Assembly (NCBI RefSeq): GCF_033962415.1
Contig: NZ_JAVIKH010000005.1
Span: 94,111 to 158,110 of the forward strand
Source of the DNA: Candidatus Cetobacterium colombiensis
Lineage (GTDB): Bacteria > Fusobacteriota > Fusobacteriia > Fusobacteriales > Fusobacteriaceae
Length of the DNA stretch: 64,000 nucleotides
Direction: 5' to 3'
Part shown: piece by piece, positions 1 through 8,129 of the stretch
Numbering within the stretch: the first letter of the stretch is position 1
Layout of the letters: the number at the start of each line of letters is the position of its first letter
Made by a program: the position numbers and the translations under genes
Notes under the pieces: generated by a model
What the model was told of the DNA's origin: nothing
The model's input: only the letters and a program-made list of their open reading frames with translations
The model's database searches: none

Positions 1-1
1 A

Positions 2-469
2 TATTTAGAAAGTAGTGTGGGATTAGCTTATAGACCAATAGAAAATGATAGGTTAAACTATCTTTCAAGATATACAGTTATTTTAGATAGAGATACTAAA
101 AGCAATAAGGATTTTAGTGCTCATATAGGAGAGTTTGAAACAATTTACTCCTTTAGCAGAGCCCTTGATATATCTATGAAAAATGGATATAGAAGAGAGG
201 ATAACACATATTTAAATGAACTGTTTCTATTGGGATTAAAGGCCAACTACAGTGTTTTAAATAGTTGGGAAGTTTTTGGACAATATCAGTGGTTAATTGA
301 TAGGGCAAGTGAGGATGTTTTAAGTGGAGCAATCTTTGGAGTTTATAAAAATATAGATAGAAATATGAAACTAGGAGGGGGATATAACTTCTCTGGGTTT
401 AAGGATTCTTTAGGAGAGCAAGACTATAAAACTTCAGGTTGGTTTTTAAATATAATCGGGACAATGTAA
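2..469 (+). CDS. C-terminal part of an outer-membrane beta-barrel protein (5' end outside window)
   Basis: The reading frame is open from base 2, so the start lies upstream of the window; about 155 residues are visible. They alternate hydrophobic/aromatic and polar residues in short strands (for example YRPIENDRLNYLSRYTVI and LKANYSVLNSWEVFGQYQWL), as in transmembrane beta-barrels of fusobacterial outer-membrane proteins. The chain ends in GWFLNIIGTM, not the usual terminal Phe. I cannot name the family: a barrel at the end of a large surface protein or autotransporter-like protein is plausible. The next gene (Fic) starts about 75 bases downstream after a palindrome. Confidence 0.6.
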   Translation, partial: YLESSVGLAYRPIENDRLNYLSRYTVILDRDTKSNKDFSAHIGEFETIYSFSRALDISMKNGYRREDNTYLNELFLLGLKANYSVLNSWEVFGQYQWLIDRASEDVLSGAIFGVYKNIDRNMKLGGGYNFSGFKDSLGEQDYKTSGWFLNIIGTM

Positions 470-484
470 AAAATGATTCACCAA

Positions 485-515
485 ATACCGTTAATTTTTG
501 AAAAATTAACGGTAT
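485..515. promoter_or_regulatory. 31-base near-perfect palindrome overlapping the fic promoter (candidate operator)
   Basis: ATACCGTTAATTTTT at 485-499 is the exact reverse complement of AAAAATTAACGGTAT at 501-515, with one central base (500). The right arm overlaps a consensus -10 box, TATAAT at 513-518, about 25 bases before the Fic start codon. No T-run follows on the plus strand, so an operator fits better than a terminator. Because the downstream product starts with an Xre-type helix-turn-helix, autoregulation is a reasonable inference. Confidence 0.6.
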
Positions 516-544
516 AATGATAAAATGTAGTTGAGGTGAAGTTT

Positions 545-1453
545 ATGAATTTTAAAAGTTATTTAAAAGAAAGGGATATTTCTCTATTAAAACTATCAAA
601 AGATACAGGAATACCATACTCAACATTAGCAACAGGGATAGAAAAACCAGAGAGTATGAGGGTAGAAAATCTTTATAAAATATCACAGTACTTGGGAAAA
701 ACTTTAGATGAAATTTTTAAGATGTTATCAGAAAAAAAGAGTAAAACATTATTGGATATTTTAAAAGAGCAAAAAACTATGAAGTTAAAAGGAAATATAT
801 ATCACTATACTCAAATAAAATTTGCATATAATACAAATCGAATAGAGGGGAGTAAGCTGAGTGAAGATGAAACTAGATTTATTTTTGAAACAAATACTCT
901 TATATCTAAAAATGAGATTCAAAATATTGATGATATAGTAGAAACAGCTAATCACTTCTATTTATTTGATGTTATGCTTGAAAAAGCAGATATTCTATTA
1001 AATGAAGAGCTAATAAAAGAGTATCATAAAATTTTGAAACAAGGTACAGAAGACTCTAGGAAAGAGTGGTTTAATGTAGGAGAATATAAATCTTTAGCAA
1101 ATGAAGTTGGAGGAAAAGAAACAACGAAACCTAAAGATGTAGAAAAGGAGATAAAAAAACTTTTAAATTGGTATAACCTTTTAGAAGTAGTTACTTTAAA
1201 AGAGATTGTGGAGTTTCATTATAGGTTTGAAAAAATACATCCTTTTCAAGATGGAAATGGAAGAGTAGGAAGAGCCATAATGTTTAAGGAGTGTTTAAAA
1301 TACAATATAGTACCTTTTATAATTGAGGATAGTTTCAAGGCATTCTATTATAGAGGGCTTTCAAACTATGAAGAAGAAAAAGGATTTTTAGAGGAAACTT
1401 GTCTTGCTATGCAGGATAATTATAAAGAAGTAATAAAAAAATTTTTAAGTTAA
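545..1453 (+). CDS. Fic family protein with N-terminal HTH domain (probable AMP-transferase)
   Basis: A 302-residue protein. Residues 1-60 resemble an Xre/Cro helix-turn-helix (LSKDTGIPYSTLATGIEKPES). The Fic core carries the catalytic motif HPFQDGNGRVGR at residues 232-243, a full match to HxFx(D/E)GNGRxxR. Upstream, TNRIEG at 97-102 fits the (S/T)xxxE(G/N) inhibitory motif, so the protein should be auto-inhibited until its inhibitory helix moves. Fic enzymes usually transfer AMP from ATP to Ser/Thr/Tyr of a target protein; the target here is unknown. I chose ATG 545 over GTG 536 because GAGGTG at 533-538 is the ribosome binding site. It is a single gene, with the palindrome upstream and a bidirectional terminator downstream; no separate antitoxin gene is visible. 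Confidence 0.88.
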   Translation: MNFKSYLKERDISLLKLSKDTGIPYSTLATGIEKPESMRVENLYKISQYLGKTLDEIFKMLSEKKSKTLLDILKEQKTMKLKGNIYHYTQIKFAYNTNRIEGSKLSEDETRFIFETNTLISKNEIQNIDDIVETANHFYLFDVMLEKADILLNEELIKEYHKILKQGTEDSRKEWFNVGEYKSLANEVGGKETTKPKDVEKEIKKLLNWYNLLEVVTLKEIVEFHYRFEKIHPFQDGNGRVGRAIMFKECLKYNIVPFIIEDSFKAFYYRGLSNYEEEKGFLEETCLAMQDNYKEVIKKFLS

Positions 1454-1487
1454 AAAAGGGACTTCAGATAACTGAAATCCCTTTTTT
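1452..1487. terminator. Bidirectional rho-independent terminator between fic and glsB
   Basis: An A-run, then GGGACTTCAG / CTGAAATCCC arms around a short ATAA loop, then a T-run. It is flanked by convergent genes ending at 1453 and 1489, so it can serve both strands. Confidence 0.8.
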
Positions 1488-1488
1488 C

Positions 1489-1737
1489 TTATTGTTTAAA
1501 TTTAGTGTATAACCAAAGAACCACAAGAGCACCAAATGCAGCAGTAAAAATACTACCAATATTTAAGCCGTGAACAGAACCAATACCAATGATATTACCA
1601 ATAAATCCACCTACAAAGGCTCCTACAATTCCAAGTATCATAGTGGAAATAATTCCTCCACCTTGAGTTCCAGGCATAATAAGTTTAGCTAAAGCACCTG
1701 CTAAAATTCCAAGGATAATCCATGTTAAAATTCCCAT
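1489..1737 (-). CDS. GlsB/YeaQ/YmgE family stress-response membrane protein
   Basis: 82 residues, almost entirely hydrophobic, with three predicted membrane segments and Gly-rich turns (WIILGILAGALAKLIMPG, GIVGAFVGGFIGNIIGIG). This is the typical size and pattern of the transglycosylase-associated/GlsB family, small inner-membrane proteins induced under stress with no known enzymatic reaction. A strong AGGAGG site lies just upstream of the ATG (1742-1750 on the plus strand). A close paralogue is encoded at 10809-11063. Confidence 0.88.
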   Translation of the reverse strand: MGILTWIILGILAGALAKLIMPGTQGGGIISTMILGIVGAFVGGFIGNIIGIGSVHGLNIGSIFTAAFGALVVLWLYTKFKQ

Positions 1738-1819
1738 TTACAAGCCTCCTTTTAAATAATTTTCTAATCCTTTATTCTGAAAAATTTTAAAATTCTTTTT
1801 TCTTTTGAAAAATAAAAAA

Positions 1820-1848
1820 TTCACATATTATCTAAAATACACTATAAT
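1820..1848 (+). promoter_or_regulatory. Sigma-70-type promoter for the 1892 outer-membrane protein gene
   Basis: TTCACA at 1820-1825 (5 of 6 to consensus), 17-base spacer, TATAAT at 1843-1848. Transcription would start near 1855, giving a leader of about 37 bases. Confidence 0.75.
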
Positions 1849-1891
1849 ATAAGGAGTTTTGTCGGGGAACAAAAGTGAAAAGGGAGAAACA

Positions 1892-2719
1892 ATGAAAAGA
1901 ACAACGGGATTATTATTTTTATTACCACAATTGGTTTTAGCGCAAGATTATTGGAGAGGGATACCATACCCAATGAATCGTTGGGGGATATCAGCTTTAG
2001 GAGTAAGCCAAACAGAAAAAGGAAAGATAAGCAACATTGATATAAACATAAAAAAAATTCCTTTAGGAAATATTGAAGCAGATTTAGAGATTATTAATCC
2101 AGAATCTATTAAAGTAAAAGCTGAAGTTAAAGGAGTTAAAGTCGATTACTTTGTATTACCATTCTTATCTGTTTATGGAATATATGGTCAATTAAAAGCA
2201 GATGTAGATATGAGAGCAGGAAGTCCTCAAATAGGAATACCAGGAAATGGTTGGTTAGGTGAAGCATTTGAAGGCATGGCAAATAGCTACTTAGAAAAAG
2301 TAAAGTTAAATGGAAAGGTTAAAACTGAAGGGGACATCTATGGAGCTGGAGCTGTTTTAGCTGGAGAATATGAAAATGTTTTTGGAATGCTTCAGTATAC
2401 TTACACTGAAATTCATATGAAAGGTGGACTGGCTAAGAAAAAAGCAGAGGTATCAAATGCTAGATTAGGTTATAGTTTTAAACCAAAAGATACATTTGTA
2501 ACTAATATTACTCCATATTTTGGAGCTACTTATCAACTTATGGGAACACAGGTTAAGGCAGGAATTGGAGATTTAAATGCAACAATAGACTTAGAATTAG
2601 ATGAAATTTCACCTGCAGCAGGTATCTTTTTCCAACTGTCAAACAATGTAACTCTAATGGTAGAAACTACCTGGGGAACAAAAGATTCTGTGGCAATAGA
2701 TATAGGCTACAGATTCTAA
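1892..2719 (+). CDS. Predicted outer-membrane beta-barrel protein, unknown function
   Basis: 275 residues with a cleavable signal peptide (MKRTTGLLFLLPQLVLA, then QDYW). The mature part has alternating amphipathic strands and ends in SVAIDIGYRF, the C-terminal aromatic signature recognised by the BAM machinery. ATG 1892 is preceded by GGGAG at 1882-1886; an upstream TTG at 1859 is open but has no ribosome binding site and would bury the signal peptide. I do not recognise a named family. It has its own promoter and is followed by uvsE after about 50 bases. Confidence 0.7.
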   Translation: MKRTTGLLFLLPQLVLAQDYWRGIPYPMNRWGISALGVSQTEKGKISNIDINIKKIPLGNIEADLEIINPESIKVKAEVKGVKVDYFVLPFLSVYGIYGQLKADVDMRAGSPQIGIPGNGWLGEAFEGMANSYLEKVKLNGKVKTEGDIYGAGAVLAGEYENVFGMLQYTYTEIHMKGGLAKKKAEVSNARLGYSFKPKDTFVTNITPYFGATYQLMGTQVKAGIGDLNATIDLELDEISPAAGIFFQLSNNVTLMVETTWGTKDSVAIDIGYRF

Positions 2720-2734
2720 AAAAGATTTAAAGAT

Positions 2735-2782
2735 TAACCCTAGTATAAACTGTCAAAGGATGGTGGTTAAATGCTAGGGTTA
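2735..2782 (+). promoter_or_regulatory. Inverted repeat enclosing the uvsE ribosome binding site and start codon
   Basis: TAACCCTAG at 2735-2743 is the exact complement of CTAGGGTTA at 2774-2782. The left arm is in the leader and the right arm in the first codons of uvsE; the Shine-Dalgarno (AAAGGATGGTGG, 2755-2766) and the ATG lie in the 30-base interval. It could be an RNA hairpin affecting translation or a protein site on DNA. Confidence 0.45.
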
Positions 2783-3586
2783 GTTTGTATGTTAGATGGA
2801 AAAGGCATGAAGAAAGGTGTAAGTTCTTTAAAGAATTTCAATTTAGAAAAAGTAAAAGAAGCGGCACTATACAATTTAGATTACACTTTAGATTGTATGC
2901 GTTTTTGTATAATAAAAGGCTATATGTATAGAGTTTCATCTTCAGTGATTCCCTATCCAGATCTTTGGAATTGGACAGAGGATAAAGATATTTTAGAAAA
3001 ATTAAAAAAAATAAAAGCTTTAAGTAAAAAAATAAGACTTGTTATTCATCCAGATCAATTTGTTGTTTTAAATAGTGACTCGCAGAGTGTTATTGAAAAC
3101 TCTTTAAAAATACTAAAAAATCAGGTGGACTTTTCATTTTTAGCAGGAATTGAAAACTTGATTTTACATATTGGAAAAAAAGATGCAGTGGATAAATTTA
3201 TAGAGACATTTAAAAGTTTAGATGAATATACAAAAAGTATCTTAGTTTTAGAAAATTGTCACTATTACACAGTGGACGAAGTTTTAAATCTATGTGAAAA
3301 AATAGAGGTGCCCATGGTTTTAGATGTACACCATGCAAGGATAACTAAAAGCGAGAACTATGATGTTGAAAGAATAAAAAAAACATGGAAAAATAAGAAA
3401 CCTTTAGGACATATTTCTAGTGGAAAAGATTTTGTAGATGATAAATCTCACAGTGACTATATAAAAGATGAGGATATAAAAAAATATCTTTGGCTTTTTA
3501 AAGAATTTGATGTGGAGATAGAGGCTAAGAAGAAAGAGAAGGCCCTTGAAAAGGTAAACGAGGTTTTAAAAAATTTAAAAAAGTAA
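2771..3586 (+). CDS. uvsE: UV damage endonuclease UvsE-like
   Basis: 271 residues with the TIM-barrel motifs of UVDE endonucleases: RLVIHPDQFVVLNS (His at about residue 93), LILHIGKKDA, LVLENCHYY, VPMVLDVHHAR and a late PLGHISSGKDF. These His/Asp/Glu residues bind the three metal ions. The family nicks DNA 5' of UV photoproducts and abasic sites, independently of UvrABC. It is slightly shorter than the common ~300 residues but keeps the metal-binding motifs. Cytoplasmic; a lone gene followed by a bidirectional terminator. Confidence 0.85.
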   Translation: MLGLVCMLDGKGMKKGVSSLKNFNLEKVKEAALYNLDYTLDCMRFCIIKGYMYRVSSSVIPYPDLWNWTEDKDILEKLKKIKALSKKIRLVIHPDQFVVLNSDSQSVIENSLKILKNQVDFSFLAGIENLILHIGKKDAVDKFIETFKSLDEYTKSILVLENCHYYTVDEVLNLCEKIEVPMVLDVHHARITKSENYDVERIKKTWKNKKPLGHISSGKDFVDDKSHSDYIKDEDIKKYLWLFKEFDVEIEAKKKEKALEKVNEVLKNLKK

Positions 3587-3656
3587 ATTCAAGATATAAC
3601 TATTTTAGAAGAGGGAACAGATTGAAAAAGAGACTTTAAAAGCTTTAAGAATAATT

Positions 3657-3689
3657 AAAAAAGGAAGGGTCTTAACCTTCCTTTTTTTC
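3657..3689. terminator. Bidirectional terminator between uvsE and the asparaginase gene
   Basis: AAGGAAGG at 3661-3668 and CCTTCCTT at 3676-3683 around a 7-base loop, with an A-run before and a T-run after. It serves the convergent genes ending at 3586 and 3690. Confidence 0.85.
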
Positions 3690-5060
3690 TTAAATATTAG
3701 AAGTGTATATTTTAATATTTAAATATTCTAAAGAAAATGATGAGTTGTTACTTAGATAAATTTCTAAGGGTTTTTTTTCTTTAAAAAGAAGTTCAAGAGA
3801 ACTAGGAATATTAAGCTCAATACCATTTGCTAGGTTTCCAATATATTGAAAATTATTTTTACCATCTGAAAGAATAATATTAAAATCAGAACTATTTTCT
3901 TTTAAATTAATATTAATACCATGTAATAAAATTTTTACTAGATCTTGGTTACCTAATCTTTTAGGAAGATTTATTTCAAATTTTATATTATTTTCAAAAG
4001 ACATATTGTTATTTTTTAGTAAAAATTCGCTAATAGTTTGTTCACCAACCATATCAAGTTGAAGTAATTCTTTGATCTTTTCTATAGAATAATCTTGACC
4101 TAGAAGATACATAAGTTTTCCTAAAGCAGCCTCAGCAGTCATATCTTGTCCACTTATAACACCAACTTGTGATAAACGAGCACTAGTTTCATAAAGGCCC
4201 ATTTTTACAAAACCAACAGGACATTGAGTTATGTTAAGAATAATGATACCTTTGTTATTAATATATTCTAAAGCTTCAAAGAATTCATCTGTTGTAGGTC
4301 CATTTCCGTTTCCAAAGGTTTTTAAAACGATTCCTTTAATACTAGGAGTTGAATCAACTATATTTTTTAATAGTTTTGGATTTAAACCTGGAACAATATC
4401 CAAGGAAATAACATCACTATAAAGATTCTTATCAACATAAAAATTATCAGTAGGAACTTTTAAAATTCTATCTTTTGATATATTTAAATCTTCTCCCATA
4501 TCTCCTAAAATAGGAAAATTCGGAGAATCAAATGCATAAAAATCAGAAGCATTCATTTTCATAGATCGATTTCCTCTTAAAAGAACATCTCTAAATAAAA
4601 TCATGACTTCTGGAACTAAAGGTAACTCAAACAATTTATTTCCAGCTATATAAATAGCGGTAACTAAATTTTCATAAGCATCATTTCTAGTTTCAGAAAG
4701 AGGAACTTGAGAACCAGTAATAACAATAGGTTTTCCTAAATTTTTAAGCATAAAAGATAAAGTTGAAGCTGTATAAGCCATTGTATCTGTACCATGAAGA
4801 ATAACAAAACCAATATATTTATCATAATTATCTTCAATAGTTTGTGCAATTTGTTGCCACACTTTAGGAGACATGTTAGATGAATCAATTAATTCTGGAA
4901 ATTGAATATAGTCTGTAGGTAAACCTTTTAAAGGTAAATATGCTTGTGCAATTTCATCCCAATTTTTAGCTGGTTTTAAAGGACTTGTAGAATCAGTTGG
5001 ATTTTCATGAATCATTCCAATTGTTCCACCAGTATTTATAACTAAAACTTTATTTTTCAT
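3690..5060 (-). CDS. ansA: Asparaginase (type I/II fold) with a C-terminal extension
   Basis: 456 residues. The N-terminal about 330 form a complete L-asparaginase: TGGTIGM at residues 10-16 carries the nucleophilic Thr, and HGTDTM at 89-94 the second catalytic Thr-Asp pair. It hydrolyses asparagine to aspartate and ammonia. The last about 120 residues (after EKIKELLQLDMVGEQTIS) are an extra, strand-rich region that classical bacterial asparaginases lack. No signal peptide, so cytoplasmic. ATG 5060 is chosen because AAGGAGG ends 9 bases upstream; TTG at 5066 is too close. It overlaps the end of the aspartate decarboxylase gene by 11 bases, so the two are translationally coupled and its product feeds that enzyme. 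Confidence 0.9.
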   Translation of the reverse strand: MKNKVLVINTGGTIGMIHENPTDSTSPLKPAKNWDEIAQAYLPLKGLPTDYIQFPELIDSSNMSPKVWQQIAQTIEDNYDKYIGFVILHGTDTMAYTASTLSFMLKNLGKPIVITGSQVPLSETRNDAYENLVTAIYIAGNKLFELPLVPEVMILFRDVLLRGNRSMKMNASDFYAFDSPNFPILGDMGEDLNISKDRILKVPTDNFYVDKNLYSDVISLDIVPGLNPKLLKNIVDSTPSIKGIVLKTFGNGNGPTTDEFFEALEYINNKGIIILNITQCPVGFVKMGLYETSARLSQVGVISGQDMTAEAALGKLMYLLGQDYSIEKIKELLQLDMVGEQTISEFLLKNNNMSFENNIKFEINLPKRLGNQDLVKILLHGININLKENSSDFNIILSDGKNNFQYIGNLANGIELNIPSSLELLFKEKKPLEIYLSNNSSFSLEYLNIKIYTSNI

Positions 5061-6627
5061 TTTCAAATTCCTCCTTATAAGAATTAATCATATCTAATAT
5101 ATTTTTTCCGATTTCTATATAAGATTCAGAAGGTAAATTAGCTTGAGAAACTCTAAGAGTTCCAGGAGAAGCTTTAAAGCCAACAGCATCAATTAGAACA
5201 GTTCCTTTTTGACTAGCAAGATAATAAAGAAAATCTGTTGTATCAGCTTTTTGTTTAAGTTTTTCACTAAAGTCTTTTCCATATAAAGCTTCAGATATTT
5301 TATAAATATCTAAAATTGTATAGTATTTAGAATTTTCTTCACCGTCGTATCCCTTTATACCTAATCCTTTATAAAGATTATTATATCTTTTTCTAACTAT
5401 TTTTTTACACTCTTCGATATAGCTATTTTTTTTATCACAAATTGAAACTAAAGAGAAAAGTGCCATAAGTATTTGTTGGGGAGTAGAAAGCCCAGAAGTA
5501 TGAGAAAGAGCTACATCTCTACTATCAGCAGATAATCTATCAATAAAAGATAAAGAATCAGGATTTAAAGAGATTAAAGAATATCTTTTTTTTAAGATAG
5601 ATTTTTTATTAGAAGTATAATTTTTTAAAATATCATCTAAAATATTATGTTCATTAATCCCAACAACACCTAATCTAACACCAGTAGTTCCAAAGATTTT
5701 AGAATATGAATAAACTAAAATTGTATTATAAGGTAAAACACCATAAATACTTTTAAAATTATCAACAAAAGTTGCATAAACATCGTCAGAGAGTATAATT
5801 AAATCTTTTCTAAAATTTTCAACAAGAGATTTAAGAGCATTTAATTCATTATCTTTTAAAGCTCTTGCTCCTGGATTAGAAGGATTAACCATAAAAAGCA
5901 TTTTTATACTAGAATCTTTCAAAATTTCTAATTGATCATTAGTTAATTCCCAATTGTTTTCTTCTTTAGAATCTAAATCAACTTCAACAATTTCATAGTC
6001 ATGAAGATGTGGAATTTGAAAATAAGGAGAAAATATGGGGGTATTTATAGCAATTTTATCTCCTTTTTTTAAAAATCCATTAATTTTTAAAGTTTTAAAA
6101 ATATAACACATTGCAGCAGAAGCTCCTTCAGTAGCAAATAACTTTGTATTTCCTACAGTATCTTCATTAAATAAAATATTTTTTCTTAAAAATTCAAAAC
6201 AAATTTTCTCAGTATTTTTTAAAATTCTAGATGGAACAGGATAATTATTTCCAAGACAACCATTAGTGAATTCACTAATTAATTCATCTTTATCCATATT
6301 AAAATTTTTAATACAATAATTAACAACTTTTTTTAAAAAGATATCCTCTTCTTTATCTTCTTTTAAAAATTCTAAAAATCTAGAGTAAATATTTTCAGAG
6401 TTTATATATCCAGCTATTTGAGGTTTCATAAAGGTAGATTCAGATTCTTTCATAGCAAATTTTGAAAGTCTAAAAAAAGCTCTTCTAGCAGATGTATTTA
6501 TCCAGTTTGGATTTCCTCTACCTGCATTTAAAACTTCTTTATTTTCTTTATTTTTAGCAGCTACATCTAAAAGCATACTACTAAATTCAAAAGCACTTAA
6601 TTTTTTTATATTTTTTAAATCATCCAT
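5050..6627 (-). CDS. asdA: Aspartate 4-decarboxylase (AsdA), PLP-dependent
   Basis: 525 residues, the usual length of bifunctional aspartate aminotransferase / aspartate beta-decarboxylase and longer than ordinary aminotransferases (~400). The fold-type I core includes NPSNPGARALKDNE and the PLP lysine motif YSYSKIFGTTGVRLG (Lys about residue 310). It converts aspartate to alanine and CO2 in the cytoplasm, consuming a proton. It sits between an amino-acid permease gene (2 bases upstream) and asparaginase (overlapping), so the operon reads as Asn/Asp uptake, deamidation and decarboxylation. Confidence 0.88.
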   Translation of the reverse strand: MDDLKNIKKLSAFEFSSMLLDVAAKNKENKEVLNAGRGNPNWINTSARRAFFRLSKFAMKESESTFMKPQIAGYINSENIYSRFLEFLKEDKEEDIFLKKVVNYCIKNFNMDKDELISEFTNGCLGNNYPVPSRILKNTEKICFEFLRKNILFNEDTVGNTKLFATEGASAAMCYIFKTLKINGFLKKGDKIAINTPIFSPYFQIPHLHDYEIVEVDLDSKEENNWELTNDQLEILKDSSIKMLFMVNPSNPGARALKDNELNALKSLVENFRKDLIILSDDVYATFVDNFKSIYGVLPYNTILVYSYSKIFGTTGVRLGVVGINEHNILDDILKNYTSNKKSILKKRYSLISLNPDSLSFIDRLSADSRDVALSHTSGLSTPQQILMALFSLVSICDKKNSYIEECKKIVRKRYNNLYKGLGIKGYDGEENSKYYTILDIYKISEALYGKDFSEKLKQKADTTDFLYYLASQKGTVLIDAVGFKASPGTLRVSQANLPSESYIEIGKNILDMINSYKEEFENEK

Positions 6628-6629
6628 AA

Positions 6630-7985
6630 TTATTGCACCTTCTTTTCATCGTTGTTAGGAGTATTATCTTCTTTATCTTTTAATTCAATATTTTTTTTAC
6701 CGTATGCATAGTAGATAATTGCTCCTACAATAAGTCCACTAAGTCCATAGATAATTGTTTTAGCTCCAGCTTGTGATAGCATTACAACAGAAACAATAAC
6801 AGCAAATATTGGAATTACAGGACCAAAAGGAATCTTATAATTATTAGGAAGATCTTTTTTCTTTCTTAAAAATGGAATAGAAAGAGCTGTAGGTATATAT
6901 TCAACAAAAGCAGCAACAACGTTAACAGCAGCTAAAAATAAAAAACCACCAGTTGTAACTAAAAATGCTACAACAAGAGCTGTCATAAGAATTGCATAAC
7001 CTGGAGTATTGTGTTTACTCTTTTTAGAAACAATTTTAGGAAGGAATCCATTGTCTGCAAGAGCTGCCGCAACAATTGGAGTATTAAATGAATAAGACCA
7101 GCAAATACCTGCTATTGAGATAATAGTTCCTAAAGTAATGAAGTCATATCCAGCTTTTCCTAAAATTAAACCAGTAGCACTAGCAACAGGAACAGAAGTT
7201 TTAGCTAAATCAGGACCTAAAATACCAATACAAACTAGAGTAATAAGAGTATAGAATGCGGCGCAAAATAAAACTACAGTAATAATAGCTTTAGGAAGAT
7301 TTTTTTGAGGATTTTCCATATTACCTGCAGCAATAGGTAGAAATTCAAATCCTAAATATGCATAAAAAATAACAGCGAATGCAGCTCCAAAATCAGTTCC
7401 ATAAATATCAGCAGTATTGTCTAAAGGTGGAATAAAAGGAGTAAAATTATTATAATGCATAAAGAAAACACCAATAATAACAAATAGAACTAAAGGAATA
7501 AGTTTACCTAAAGAAGATAATGTATTAAAAATTTTAGAAAAATTAAGTCCAAAATAGTTAATAATAGCCAAAAAGAAACAAATTGCAATTGCAGTAATGT
7601 TATAAGTTACTTTATCTTGTAAAGGAGGATAAACACTTTGAATTGCAAGAAGAAGAGCAGCAATTTCACCAGCCCATCCTAAAACTCCAACAACCCATGT
7701 ATAAAAACCAACTTCAAAACCTACAAGATCCCCAAAAGCAGCTTTTGCATAAACATATGAAGCTCCATTTTGATTAAATTTACTAGAAGCTTCAGCATAA
7801 CAAAGGGCTAAAGAAATTACCAAAATAGCTCCAACTAAAATAACAAGAACACTAGATACTCCAACTTCAGCGTATGCTTTATTAGGAAGTAAGAAGATTC
7901 CTGAACCAATAATACCGTTAATTCCCAAAAGTAAAATACTTGTTAGACCAAGTTTCTTACCCTTAGGTGCAGTATTTTCAGCCAT
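6630..7985 (-). CDS. APC-superfamily amino acid permease / antiporter (probably Asp/Asn-Ala exchange)
   Basis: 451 residues with about 12 membrane segments and the APC signature in the first helix (LLGINGIIGSGIFLLP). The C-terminus is charged and cytoplasmic. ATG 7985 is preceded by AAGGATGG; an in-frame ATG at 7997 lies inside that site. It is first in the operon permease / aspartate decarboxylase / asparaginase, so aspartate or asparagine uptake in exchange for alanine is the likely role. Known aspartate/alanine exchangers of decarboxylation systems (AspT) belong to a different family; substrate assignment rests on context. Confidence 0.8.
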   Translation of the reverse strand: MAENTAPKGKKLGLTSILLLGINGIIGSGIFLLPNKAYAEVGVSSVLVILVGAILVISLALCYAEASSKFNQNGASYVYAKAAFGDLVGFEVGFYTWVVGVLGWAGEIAALLLAIQSVYPPLQDKVTYNITAIAICFFLAIINYFGLNFSKIFNTLSSLGKLIPLVLFVIIGVFFMHYNNFTPFIPPLDNTADIYGTDFGAAFAVIFYAYLGFEFLPIAAGNMENPQKNLPKAIITVVLFCAAFYTLITLVCIGILGPDLAKTSVPVASATGLILGKAGYDFITLGTIISIAGICWSYSFNTPIVAAALADNGFLPKIVSKKSKHNTPGYAILMTALVVAFLVTTGGFLFLAAVNVVAAFVEYIPTALSIPFLRKKKDLPNNYKIPFGPVIPIFAVIVSVVMLSQAGAKTIIYGLSGLIVGAIIYYAYGKKNIELKDKEDNTPNNDEKKVQ

Positions 7986-8082
7986 GTTAATCACCATCCT
8001 TTTTTACTTTGTTTGATTCAGTCACAGTATACAAAACAAAAAAAGAATTTCTTTTAAAAAAATAATACAAAAAAATAGAGAA

Positions 8083-8114
8083 GGGGTTAAAGCCTGGTCA
8101 GAAACTTTAACCCC
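8083..8114 (-). terminator. Terminator downstream of the formate dehydrogenase gene
   Basis: A perfect 10-base stem, GGGGTTAAAG (8083-8092) and CTTTAACCCC (8105-8114), with a 12-base loop. On the minus strand it is followed by TTCTC and a T-run, 16 bases after the fdhA stop codon. Confidence 0.8.
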
Positions 8115-8129
8115 TCCTCCATTTATATA

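Noticed and set aside
485..515. Palindrome 485-515 as a rho-independent terminator
   Set aside because: Only three G/C bases per arm and no T-run after it; overlap with a -10 box suits an operator.
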